Assembly (NCBI GenBank): GCA_964486455.1
Contig: CAZAMP010000045.1
Location: forward strand, 1 to 32,514
DNA from: CAZAMP01 sp964486455
GTDB lineage: Bacteria; Eisenbacteria; RBG-16-71-46; CAZAMP01
Length of the DNA stretch: 32,514 nucleotides
Direction of reading: 5' to 3'
In this document: in pieces, positions 15,401-23,863 of the stretch
Numbering within the stretch: position 1 is the first letter of the stretch
Layout: every line of letters starts with the position of its first letter
Translations under genes and position numbers: made by a program
Notes under the pieces: model-generated
Databases searched by the model: none
What the model was told of the DNA's origin: nothing
What the model saw: the letters and a program-made list of their open reading frames with translations, nothing else

Positions 15401-17893
15401 CTACCGTACCCTGACCAGCTTCCGGCTCTCCGTCCCCGCCGCCGTCTTGAGGCGGGCGAAGTAGACGGCCGGGGGCAATGGACGATCTTCAAGATCCCGC
15501 CCATCCCACACGATGCGCTGCGTGCCGGGTGCCAAGTTCGAGAGGTCCATTCGCCACACCAGCCGTCCGCTCACGTCGTAGATCGTCAGGTCTTCGGCGG
15601 AACCGTCAGATGACACGTGAACGTCGAAGACGTGTCGCAAGGAAGCGGGATTGGGAAAGACACGGCTCAGTCGCGTAAACGCCGGTACACCTCGTGGGTC
15701 GCCGACGGCGGTCGTGCCGGACGTGCCCCTCAGGATCGTGATGTTGTCCGAGTCGCGGTTCGCGACCGCGAGATCTGGGGCGCCGTCATCATCGAGATCG
15801 GCAATCGCCACACCGTAGGGATTGCCCCCGACACCGTAGAGGTCGGACACGGTGAACGATCCGTCGGGTTGCCCCATGTACACCGAAACATTGTCCAGCT
15901 CATAGTCGGCGATCACGAGATCCATTCTGTGATCCCCGGTCAGCTCACCGACCGCGATCGCGGCCGCGCCCGAAGGAGAGCCGTAGAAGCTCGCTTCGCC
16001 GAATGTGCCGTCCCCAACCCCGAGAAGCACTCCTACGTTATCGGATTCGAAGTTTGCCACGGCGGCGTCGGGGATCTGGTCACCGTTCAGATCAGAGATC
16101 GCGACGGCGGCCGCGCCCTGGCCACATGCGTACACTTCAGGCCAACTGAAGCTTCCGTCGCCGAGACCCAGGAGCACGGAAAGACCGGAGCTTGTGGCCA
16201 AGGCAAGGTCAGAGACATCATCATCGTTCAGGTCTGCAACGGCCAGATGGAAGGGGGTGCCGGCAACAAAGTAGGAAACCTGATCTGCGAAAGCCCCTCC
16301 TCCCAGTCCCAGAAGGACACTTGCTCGCCCCCCAGACCAGCAAACAGCCACGAGGTCGGAGATTCCATCATTGTTGAGGTCGTCGATCTCAACATGTACA
16401 GCATTGTTCTCGACTCCGAGGAAGACCGGAGCGCCGAACGTGCCGTCTCCTGCTCCGATCAGTACATTCACTCGACTTCCGTCGAAGTCCGACACGGCCA
16501 GATCGGGAACGTCGTCCTCATTCAGATCGCCGATCGCCGCGTAGGTGGGGGCCGGGCCTGTGTAGAAGAAGCTCGCGGCGCCGAACGTTCCGTCACCCTC
16601 CCCCAGATAGATTCCCACATTGTGCGATTCAAAGTTCGCGACGACCATATCGAGGATTCCGTCACCGTTCAGGTCGCCGATCGTCACCTTCTCCGGACAT
16701 TCACCCGCATCGTAGTAGTCCGCAGAAGCGAAGGTGCCGTCGCCGAGCCCCGTGAGCACTCCGATGACGTTCGTCCACTCATAGCGCGAGTTGGCGACGA
16801 GCAGCTCGGGCAGGTCATCGCCGTTGATGTCGCCGGCGGTCACCGCCCATGGTCTGTCAGCGACACCGTATTGGGCTGCTTCGACGAATGTTCCGTCGCC
16901 GACCGCGAGGAGGACGGAGACATCCTGCGAGTCGAAGTTGGAGGCGGCGATGTCCATGACGCCGTCTCCATTCAGATCGGAGGCGATCACGGAATAGGGA
17001 TAATCACCGACGTAGTAGGCGACGGGGGAACCGAAAGCGCCACCTCCAAGACCCAGGTAGACGGCAACCCGGTTCATGAACACCTCGGTGACGGCGAAGT
17101 CGGGGTACTCGTCGCCGTTGAACTCTCCGATCGCGACCGCCTTGGCTCCGCCACTCACAGCCAAGTTGATCGGCGAGCCAAAGCTCCCATCGCCGGTGCC
17201 CGGGTAGATCTTGACGCGCGACGTACTGGCAACAACGATGACGAGGTCGAGATTCTCATCGCCGTTCAAGTCTCCGATGTCCAGGGATGTAGGGTAGGAA
17301 CCGACCGAAAATGAGCTCTGCGGCGAAAACGTGCCGTCACCGTTTCCGATCCGGATGACGGCCTCGCCGGAGTAATAGCAGACGGCGGCGACATCGAGTA
17401 CGTCGTCTCCGTTCAGATCGCCGAGCTCGACATCGAAGGGCAGATCCCCCGCGGCATAGAAGCTCGCGGTGGAGAAGATTCCGCCGCCAGAGCCTAGGTA
17501 GACGGCGATGTTGTCGGCGGTCTCATTCGCCGCAACGATATCGAGTACGTCGTCGCCATTCAAATCGCCGAGCGCCAAGGAGGTGGGGCGTGCGTAGGGG
17601 CTGACCTCATTGTAGCTCGGGTCTCCAAAGGTGCCATTGCCGTTGCCGAGAAGCACGGCTATCTCGCTTGAGCCCTGACAGGCCACGACGAGGTCGAGAA
17701 TGTCGTCGTCGTTCAGATCGGCGAGCTCGACGTCGTCCGGTTCGCCCTCGAGCCTATGGTCCAGCCTGGCGGGCCAAAAAAGGTGCTCCGCCTGTGCCGG
17801 GATCGCCCAGCACGCGAAGAACAGCGTGATTCCTACCGCCGCGACGGCAATGCGTGCTGCGGATCTCAATGAATGGTGTGGTTCGGCAAACAT
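15401..17893 (-). CDS. Secreted 14-repeat FG-GAP/VCBS beta-propeller protein with FlgD-like C-terminal sorting domain
   Basis: AAAGGAG precedes the ATG by eight bases. The 830-residue product has an N-terminal signal peptide (about 1-35, ending IPAQA). Fourteen tandem repeats of about 48 residues follow, each centred on a calcium-binding D-x-N-x-D motif such as GDLNGDDVLD and each containing a strand like NVGIYLGEGDGTFG. Fourteen repeats fit two seven-bladed propellers. The last 90 residues form a FlgD-like Ig domain: FPNPAS, then LTIYDVSGRLVWRM, GTQRIVWDGRD, and PAVYFARL with a basic end. That tail is the type used for export or anchoring by T9SS-like systems in FCB bacteria. FG-GAP proteins mediate adhesion or ligand binding, and the ligand here is unknown. 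The large frames on the opposite strand are shadows of this GC-rich repeat. Confidence 0.88.
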   Translation of the reverse strand: MFAEPHHSLRSAARIAVAAVGITLFFACWAIPAQAEHLFWPARLDHRLEGEPDDVELADLNDDDILDLVVACQGSSEIAVLLGNGNGTFGDPSYNEVSPYARPTSLALGDLNGDDVLDIVAANETADNIAVYLGSGGGIFSTASFYAAGDLPFDVELGDLNGDDVLDVAAVCYYSGEAVIRIGNGDGTFSPQSSFSVGSYPTSLDIGDLNGDENLDLVIVVASTSRVKIYPGTGDGSFGSPINLAVSGGAKAVAIGEFNGDEYPDFAVTEVFMNRVAVYLGLGGGAFGSPVAYYVGDYPYSVIASDLNGDGVMDIAASNFDSQDVSVLLAVGDGTFVEAAQYGVADRPWAVTAGDINGDDLPELLVANSRYEWTNVIGVLTGLGDGTFASADYYDAGECPEKVTIGDLNGDGILDMVVANFESHNVGIYLGEGDGTFGAASFFYTGPAPTYAAIGDLNEDDVPDLAVSDFDGSRVNVLIGAGDGTFGAPVFLGVENNAVHVEIDDLNNDGISDLVAVCWSGGRASVLLGLGGGAFADQVSYFVAGTPFHLAVADLNDDDVSDLALATSSGLSVLLGLGDGSFSWPEVYACGQGAAAVAISDLNGDQIPDAAVANFESDNVGVLLGVGDGTFGEASFYGSPSGAAAIAVGELTGDHRMDLVIADYELDNVSVYMGQPDGSFTVSDLYGVGGNPYGVAIADLDDDGAPDLAVANRDSDNITILRGTSGTTAVGDPRGVPAFTRLSRVFPNPASLRHVFDVHVSSDGSAEDLTIYDVSGRLVWRMDLSNLAPGTQRIVWDGRDLEDRPLPPAVYFARLKTAAGTESRKLVRVR
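15740..17760 (-). repeat. Fourteen imperfect tandem repeats of about 144 bases within the FG-GAP gene
   Basis: The DNA encoding the DxNxD segments recurs about every 144 bases, with near-identical cores such as GTTCAGATCGCCGA on the plus strand. In order, the protein cores begin ADLNDDD, GDLNGDD, GDLNGDD, GDLNGDE, GEFNGDE, SDLNGDG, GDINGDD, GDLNGDG, GDLNEDD, DDLNNDG, ADLNDDD, SDLNGDQ, GELTGDH and ADLDDDG. The repeats have diverged enough that recent expansion is unlikely, though some adjacent pairs are very similar. Confidence 0.85.
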
Positions 17894-18082
17894 GTTACAC
17901 GCTCCTTTGAGTGGTCAATTGTGCAAGCAGGAGTGAGTGACATGTAATGCACGCGCGGTGCCAAGACTGTACGTGGACGAACATGATGGGGGCGCTGCAG
18001 TTACCAGGCGAGATGGATTCCGACTGCGGTGGTCAGCGTTCGGAAACGAACATTCAGGCGTTCGGTATCGGGCGAGCGACCG

Positions 18083-19291
18083 TCAATGACCAACAACGAT
18101 GATGCGCCCGCTCCGTTGCGCGTCGCACCCCTCCGGATGCCACCGCATGAAGTAGACGCCCGCGGCCGGCGTCGACATGCCACCGAAGAGGTCCCGCGTC
18201 GAGACGAGGGTCTGACCGGCGAGGTCATGGCTCGCGATCCTGCGCCCGGCGAGATCGTAGAGCGCAAGCGTTCCCGTTTCCCCGGCGGGCGGACGTAGCC
18301 AGACCCAGCTACCCAGATGGACCACGTTCGGCGCAACCGCAAGGCTCAGCCGCGACTCGACAGGTGTGTCTCCGACAGCCACAGGCGGAAGCAGCTCCTC
18401 CAGGCTCATGTGCGCGTAGAAGAAAAGCACGATCCTGTCGAAGATCGTCACGCCCGGCTCCACTTCGATCTCGAAGATGTCGATATGACCGAAGCCGTGG
18501 CCGGCCCCTGCGACCGGATAGAACTCGTAGGGGATCCCCACCGCTTCCGCCTGATTCGCGAGCGCCACCGCGTCCGCGAACGGGACCGTGGGGTCTTCCG
18601 TCCCGTGAACGATGACGAGCGGCGGCTCACCGACCTCCATGTTGGTGACGAACGGCCCAAGACTTCCCCAGAAATCGACCAGCGCGCCGATCGCCGGAAG
18701 GTTGGTGATACCGTGATCGTCGATCGAGTAGGCCTCGAGAAGAGAAGTGACTCCTCCGGCCGATGATCCTCCGATCGCGATCCGATCGGGATCGACGGCG
18801 AGTTCGCCGGCATGTGCGGCCATCCAGCGATGCGCATGGGTGGCATCCTCGACGGCCGCGGCGATCGCCGCCGGCAGTGTCGCGCCGCTATCCTCCAGCG
18901 CTTCGTAGAACGGCATGAACTCATCGGACACCACGGGATCCTGTCCCGCAAGCCGGTAGTCGATCGAGACGGCGGAGTAACCGCGCGATGCCATCTCCGT
19001 GCAGATCTCCACAAGTGCAGGGTTGGTGCGGCTTCCGCCCGTGAAGCCTCCACCATGGATCAAGATGAGCCCCGGGCGAAGTGGCGGCGCATCCTCTCCA
19101 ATCGGCTCGTAGAGATCGAGCAACAGTCTGAAGTCTCCGGGCGGGGACTGGATCTCCGCGATGCGGTACGTGATGCCGTGCGTGATCGATACGTCGAACA
19201 TCGGGTCGATGAAGAGGTCTTGGGCGCTCGCCTGGGCGGGAGAGAGAAGCAGCGAGATCGCTAAACCCATCACCATCGAACGAGACCGCAT
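18083..19291 (-). CDS. Secreted alpha/beta hydrolase (esterase) with C-terminal FlgD-like sorting tail
   Basis: AAGGAGG lies five bases before the ATG. The 402-residue product has a signal peptide (about 1-23, ending ASA). The hydrolase domain shows the HGGG oxyanion motif (79-82), the nucleophile S177 in GGSSAGG, an acid D233 in GTEDPTVP and the histidine H265 in GAGHGFGH. This is the layout of hormone-sensitive-lipase or carboxylesterase-like enzymes. From about residue 318 a compact tail (LALYDLAGRRIASHD, then AAGVYFMRW and IIVVGH) resembles the FlgD-type sorting domain of the FG-GAP protein downstream, so both should be exported by the same route. The substrate is unknown. It follows the channel gene by 42 bases but has its own strong ribosome site. 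Confidence 0.82.
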   Translation of the reverse strand: MRSRSMVMGLAISLLLSPAQASAQDLFIDPMFDVSITHGITYRIAEIQSPPGDFRLLLDLYEPIGEDAPPLRPGLILIHGGGFTGGSRTNPALVEICTEMASRGYSAVSIDYRLAGQDPVVSDEFMPFYEALEDSGATLPAAIAAAVEDATHAHRWMAAHAGELAVDPDRIAIGGSSAGGVTSLLEAYSIDDHGITNLPAIGALVDFWGSLGPFVTNMEVGEPPLVIVHGTEDPTVPFADAVALANQAEAVGIPYEFYPVAGAGHGFGHIDIFEIEVEPGVTIFDRIVLFFYAHMSLEELLPPVAVGDTPVESRLSLAVAPNVVHLGSWVWLRPPAGETGTLALYDLAGRRIASHDLAGQTLVSTRDLFGGMSTPAAGVYFMRWHPEGCDAQRSGRIIVVGH

Positions 19292-19333
19292 GATGTCCTC
19301 CTTGATGTAATGATATCACGCGGCGGGAATGTC

Positions 19334-20965
19334 CTATCCGAGAAGCCGCCGCCCCCATGCGGCCAGGCGCCGGAGCCGCGACTGAATCAGTCCCGCATCG
19401 CAGCCGGCTGTGACATCTTCCGCGGGTAGGGACGGGATCTTCTCCAAGAACTCGCGGTTCTCACGATTTCGCGTCGCGACGAGCTCCGCGATTTCCGCGG
19501 TGACGTTCTCATGGGCGGCCAGCAAGGCGGCGAAGGCGTCCTTCGGGATCTCGAGTAGCTCCGTCTCCTGCGAAATCCGGCCCGTGGCGGTTCGCGGCAT
19601 CCCGGTCAGGAGTGACATCTCGCCGAAGAGGCTTCCGGGCTGCGCCTCGAACGTCTGTCGCTGGGTGGTATCTCCCTCGCGGTACTCGATGCTCCCATCG
19701 ATGGCGCCGCCCACGACCACGTAGGCGGTTTCGCCGGGATTGCCCTGACGGCAGAGCGTCTCGCCCGCCGTGTAGCGGATGAACCGGCACTCACGCGCGA
19801 GCTTCCGCACCGCCGCATCGTCCAGGAGCCGCGCGGGCTCGCCGTCTTCGGTCGCCACCGGACGCACCAGGAACGCGCTGCCCGCAAGCAGTTCGGCCAT
19901 GCGCTCCACCTCGTCATCGACGGGCGGGAGGCGGCGCTGTGTATTGACAACGGCCATGAAATCATTCAAGAGCTGGTCGCTCATGGGGAAAGGAATCTCG
20001 ATGCCGCGGCGCTTGAACTTGTACCAGACGAGCCGCGCCACCTCGCCCTCGACCCGAACCCTCGACCAGTAGCTCTCGGTCGTGTAGAAGAGCTTGTAGT
20101 TGATACCGAAATCGAGGAACGCGCTCACGTACGCCGCCGGCGGTGGGGTGGGCCTGACGCTTTCCGCGTCCTTCGCTGCCTCCATGAGGGCCTCGATCAC
20201 GTCGCCCGGTGCATCGGAGTAGCTCGCGCCCACTTCGAGCGTGTGCCGGTGGGCCTTGGACGGCTTGCTGTAGTTCACGATCTTCTGGGACGCCAGAAGG
20301 CTGTTCGGCACGTGCACAAAGTCCTTGTCGCGCGTCCGGAGGATCGTCTCCCGCCAGTTCGTTCGCACGACGATTCCTTCGTGGTCTCCGACCCGCACCA
20401 GCTCTCCCACCTCCACCGTGCGGACGAGGTTGAGGGAAAAGCCTGCCAGGAGGTTTCCGAGCACGCCCTGGAGCGCGAGGCCGATCACCATCGTAAGGAT
20501 GGCGGAGGTCGCGACGAACGGCGTGATATCGACGTCGAGCACGTACTTGAGAACGGCGAACGCCGCGACGACGTAGATCACGGTGATCGCGGCGCGTCGC
20601 AGCAGCCACGGAAGCGGGAAGGGCTTCTTACGCCGCGCGTAGGCGAGCCCGGCGACGCCGTCCACGAACCGCACCACCAGGACCACCAGCCAGAAGAGAA
20701 GCCAAGCTGGTCGCCACTCATCCGCCCGATCGCCGCTCAGTCCCCACGGCTCCTTGACCGCGGCGAGCGCGACCGTCAGCACGATGACGATGAGAGGAAG
20801 AAGGAGAGGTGGCAGGAGACGCATCCGGCCGGCCGTCGACGTCGCCGTGACTTTCCGGGCGATCGCCTGGATGAAAAGGGCGAATACGAGCACGCCGACG
20901 AGGATCATCACCTGTTCGTAGCCGGGAAGCGCTTGGCTCAACGCTTCAGAAGCTGGACTCTCCAT
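19334..20965 (-). CDS. MscS-family mechanosensitive channel with C-terminal cyclic-nucleotide-binding domain
   Basis: The product (543 aa from this ATG; a TTG 21 bases upstream is also possible) has about five membrane helices, the last (about 150-180) being the MscS pore segment. It is followed by the MscS cytoplasmic domain, with WRETILRTRDKDFVHVPN near 204-221. Residues 385-510 form a cNMP-binding domain. The phosphate-binding cassette reads PGSLFGEMSLL then GMPRTAT, with the key glutamate E449 and arginine R458 intact. This architecture defines the bacterial cyclic-nucleotide-gated (bCNG) branch of MscS, in which ligand rather than tension mainly controls opening in the members studied. 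It is the last gene of a set that also encodes an adenylate cyclase and an MBL-fold hydrolase, so cAMP is the likely ligand. Confidence 0.9.
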   Translation of the reverse strand: MESPASEALSQALPGYEQVMILVGVLVFALFIQAIARKVTATSTAGRMRLLPPLLLPLIVIVLTVALAAVKEPWGLSGDRADEWRPAWLLFWLVVLVVRFVDGVAGLAYARRKKPFPLPWLLRRAAITVIYVVAAFAVLKYVLDVDITPFVATSAILTMVIGLALQGVLGNLLAGFSLNLVRTVEVGELVRVGDHEGIVVRTNWRETILRTRDKDFVHVPNSLLASQKIVNYSKPSKAHRHTLEVGASYSDAPGDVIEALMEAAKDAESVRPTPPPAAYVSAFLDFGINYKLFYTTESYWSRVRVEGEVARLVWYKFKRRGIEIPFPMSDQLLNDFMAVVNTQRRLPPVDDEVERMAELLAGSAFLVRPVATEDGEPARLLDDAAVRKLARECRFIRYTAGETLCRQGNPGETAYVVVGGAIDGSIEYREGDTTQRQTFEAQPGSLFGEMSLLTGMPRTATGRISQETELLEIPKDAFAALLAAHENVTAEIAELVATRNRENREFLEKIPSLPAEDVTAGCDAGLIQSRLRRLAAWGRRLLG

Positions 20966-20996
20966 TCCGTTTCCCTTCTTTGCCAACCCGATCCGG

Positions 20997-21824
20997 TCAT
21001 CCTGTGATCGGGATCGTCATTCCCTCCCGCGCGGCGACGGTGCCCGAAAACGCCGCACGCGCATCCGCTTCAGATCGGCCAAGCTCCGAGTCGTCGCGTT
21101 CGGGGTTGTGATGCACGAGGACGAGCCGGGTCGCGCCCGATTGCCGAGAGAGCTTCGCACCCTCGGCCCACGTGCTGTGCCCCCAGCCGCGATGCGTCTC
21201 GTACTCCTCGGGGGTGAAGTGGGAATCATAGAGGATCGTGTCGGCGCCTTCGCAGAACGCCGAGAGGTCGGCGGCGTCCGTCCCGTCCGTCGTGGGTTCG
21301 GTGTCGGTCGCGATCACGGCGGTGCCGGCCTTCCCTTCGAGCCGATACGCGTTGCATCCCCCCGGATGATTCAACGCGTGCCGGGTGATGGCGAGCCCGT
21401 CCCGCTCGAATCGCTCCCCGAGCGGGTGGAACGTGATCTCGGCGGCCAAGGCGTCCCAGCCGATCGGCCAATACGGTGGGGAGAACATGTTGCGGAGCGC
21501 CCCCTCTCCGCTCCCCATCTGATCCGGCGCCAGATGAACCCGGATCCGGAACGACGCGTCATAGACGGGCGCGAAAGACGGCAAGCCGCACACGTGGTCG
21601 AGATGGAAGTGCGTGAAGAGCCAATCGATCTCCCGGCACGCCCTTACGTCTGCAACGAGTTCGTGTCCGAATCGGATGACACCCGTGCCGGCGTCGATGA
21701 GCAGTGTCGAGCGTTGGCCGGATAGCGCGAACGCGGTCGTGTTTCCACCGTAGGTCATCATGCTCGCGCGCGGAGTCGGGTAGCTCCCGCGCGCGCCCAG
21801 AGTGATCAGATCCCCCGTGCTCAT
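20997..21824 (-). CDS. MBL-fold metallohydrolase, candidate cyclic-nucleotide phosphodiesterase
   Basis: The start is set by an ATGA overlap with the cyclase stop, giving 275 aa; an upstream in-frame start would run into the cyclase gene. The metal motif is THFHLDHVCGL (71-81), followed by H153 in LNHPGG, D174 in ATDTEP, and GWGHSTWAEG and LVHHNPERDD near the end. HxHLDH followed by V-x-G matches the first part of the class II cAMP phosphodiesterase signature as I recall it, though the last positions do not match. MBL-fold enzymes that cleave cyclic nucleotides are established (yeast PDE1, Vibrio CpdP, phage Apyc1). Position between an adenylate cyclase and a cNMP-gated channel makes cAMP hydrolysis the best hypothesis. 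RNase Z or PhnP-like hydrolysis is the alternative. Confidence 0.8.
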   Translation of the reverse strand: MSTGDLITLGARGSYPTPRASMMTYGGNTTAFALSGQRSTLLIDAGTGVIRFGHELVADVRACREIDWLFTHFHLDHVCGLPSFAPVYDASFRIRVHLAPDQMGSGEGALRNMFSPPYWPIGWDALAAEITFHPLGERFERDGLAITRHALNHPGGCNAYRLEGKAGTAVIATDTEPTTDGTDAADLSAFCEGADTILYDSHFTPEEYETHRGWGHSTWAEGAKLSRQSGATRLVLVHHNPERDDSELGRSEADARAAFSGTVAAREGMTIPITG

Positions 21825-23845
21825 TTCTGTTTCATCTCCCACACGCCATCCCACACGCCGGGCGGTGGGCTGTCAAGAAGCTCTCGACAGCGCCCCGCAT
21901 AGGCACCGGCGACGGGATCATCCGGTGCGCCGCCGAACGCTTCGATCGCTCCGGCGAAATCCCCCCGCTCATAGGAGCGCAAGCCGTCGGCAAAGGACGA
22001 ATCATCAGCGTTCCACCATGGGAAGAGCGATGGCGCGTCTCGGAGACCCGTTGGCTGGAAGAGCCGTGTCGGCGTTTGGCGACCGACGACACGCACGCGA
22101 CCGATCTCGCGCCCGTTCGCCACGTCGTTCGCCCGCGACCAGGTCTCCTCGGAGACCAGGATCGGGCTTCGGAACGTCTTTCCGAGTCCTTCGAGCCGCG
22201 ATGCGAGGTTGGCGGCGTCACCGATCACCGTGTAGTCGAATCGATCACGTGAGCCCATGTTTCCGACAACGACCGGCCCGGAGTGGAGCCCGATCCGCAT
22301 CGAGAGCGGAGCGCCCGCGACGGAGGCCAGCTCGGGGTTGATGGCCTCGAGCCGCTCGAGGCAGCGGATCGCTGCGGTGAGAGCGCGCGCCGCATGATCG
22401 GTCTGATCGATGGGGGCGTTCCAGAACGCGATGATGGCGTCGCCCTCGTACTTGTCCACGGTTCCCGCTTCCGACTGGATCACGTCGGTCATCTCCGTGA
22501 GATAGCGGTTCAGGAGCCTCGTGAGTTTCTCGGGATCGAGCGATTCCGACAGTGCGGTGAATCCCGCCAGATCGGAGAAGAAGATGGTGAGCTCTTTTCG
22601 TTCGCCGCCGAGGGTCAGTCGTGACGGATCACGCACGATCTGATCAACCACGCTCGGGCTCAGGTAGTGCCGGAACGCGTGACGGAGGAAACGGCGTTCG
22701 CGCCCCTCGGTCGCGTAGTCGACCGTTCGCACGATGAGGAACGACAGGAGTGCCGCGGCGAACGGCGCGACCATCGGAAGCCAGATGCCGCGCGAGTATC
22801 CAACGACGGCCACGCCGACCACGAGAGCCGCCGCGAGCGGTAGGAGCAGGGCGCCGATCCATGCGCTCCGAATCCGGCCGAGCGCGAGGGCAAGCCCGAC
22901 CCCGATGGCGAGGCAAAACAGAATCGTCGCCGGGCCCCGAACGGGAGTGACGAACCGCCCGGTGAGAAGGTTGTCGAGGACGGTGGCATGAACTTCGACT
23001 CCGGGGTAGTTGCCCCCGACCGGCGAGGGGCGGAGATCCAGGAGGCCCGGTGCGCTCATACCGAGAAACACGATGCGATCGCGGAGGTGCGCCTTGGGAA
23101 GGGTCACCTCGTCTCCCCGCTCGTCCCGCACGTATGACTGGATCGCGGCGGCCATCGAATACGACGGAATCGTTCCGCGGGGGCCGCGGTAATCTACAAC
23201 GAGCGAGCCGTCGCGGTCGAGCGGCAGGGGTCGGCCGTTCGCATGCACGCCGTCGTCGACGAACCGGAGGTCTCCGTCGCATAGCGCGGTGAACGCGGCG
23301 AACGGCAGCGTCCAAAGCGTGTCGCTTCGTCCCGGGATAGTCGGCGCCATTCGGCGGAAGATTCCGTCGCGGTCGGGTTCGATGCTGGCGGCCCCCACCG
23401 CGGAGGCGCCCCTACCGATGGCCGAGACCGGCGTCGTCGTCTCCCCGTCGCGAACGACGAGTGGCAACACGACGTCGCCGCCGCGCGCGATCGCGTCGCC
23501 GAGACTTGCATCGTCCGCTTCCCCGAACGCCGAGAACTCCGTGAAGAGAATATCGAACACGACGCCGCGGGCACCGGCACTTCGACAATACTCGATGACC
23601 GGTACGTAGAGGCCCCGTGGCCAAGGCCACGGAAGACCCTCCGCTTCCTCCATGTGGTCGAGGCTCTTCTGGTCGATGAGGAGGATGGCTATCTGATTCG
23701 ACTGCCGTGAAGAATCGGCGAAGCGCGTGAGACGCCAGTCCCAGGTCTTCCACTCGAGGGGATCGAGCGATTCGGTGAGAGCGAGCCCACCCGCGAGCAG
23801 GCCGGCGGCGGCGCCGGCCGCGAGTCGCAGTCGCCACGATCGCAT
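21821..23845 (-). CDS. CHASE2-domain class III adenylate cyclase
   Basis: This membrane protein (674 aa) has an N-terminal helix (about 5-25), an extracytoplasmic CHASE2 sensor domain (about 35-290), three membrane helices (about 305-325, 328-350 and 355-373) and a cytoplasmic class III cyclase domain (415-595). The catalytic set is complete: metal aspartates D425 (FSDLAGFT) and D469 (YEGDAIIAF), adenine-selecting K465 and D537 (RFDYTVIGD), and transition-state residues N546 and R550 (GDAANLASR). It should therefore make cAMP from ATP and not cGMP. A further segment of about 75 residues follows the cyclase domain. CHASE2 is thought to sense an external signal, here unknown. The gene follows an M48 protease by 18 bases and is coupled to the MBL hydrolase. 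Confidence 0.93.
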   Translation of the reverse strand: MRSWRLRLAAGAAAGLLAGGLALTESLDPLEWKTWDWRLTRFADSSRQSNQIAILLIDQKSLDHMEEAEGLPWPWPRGLYVPVIEYCRSAGARGVVFDILFTEFSAFGEADDASLGDAIARGGDVVLPLVVRDGETTTPVSAIGRGASAVGAASIEPDRDGIFRRMAPTIPGRSDTLWTLPFAAFTALCDGDLRFVDDGVHANGRPLPLDRDGSLVVDYRGPRGTIPSYSMAAAIQSYVRDERGDEVTLPKAHLRDRIVFLGMSAPGLLDLRPSPVGGNYPGVEVHATVLDNLLTGRFVTPVRGPATILFCLAIGVGLALALGRIRSAWIGALLLPLAAALVVGVAVVGYSRGIWLPMVAPFAAALLSFLIVRTVDYATEGRERRFLRHAFRHYLSPSVVDQIVRDPSRLTLGGERKELTIFFSDLAGFTALSESLDPEKLTRLLNRYLTEMTDVIQSEAGTVDKYEGDAIIAFWNAPIDQTDHAARALTAAIRCLERLEAINPELASVAGAPLSMRIGLHSGPVVVGNMGSRDRFDYTVIGDAANLASRLEGLGKTFRSPILVSEETWSRANDVANGREIGRVRVVGRQTPTRLFQPTGLRDAPSLFPWWNADDSSFADGLRSYERGDFAGAIEAFGGAPDDPVAGAYAGRCRELLDSPPPGVWDGVWEMKQK

Positions 23846-23863
23846 GAAAGCGCCGACCCTCGA

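Noticed and set aside
15617..17314. 565-codon open frame on the plus strand, antisense to the FG-GAP gene
   Set aside because: It mirrors the GC-rich repeat of the real gene, has no ribosome site or recognisable domain, and its periodic sequence is explained by the opposite-strand repeats.
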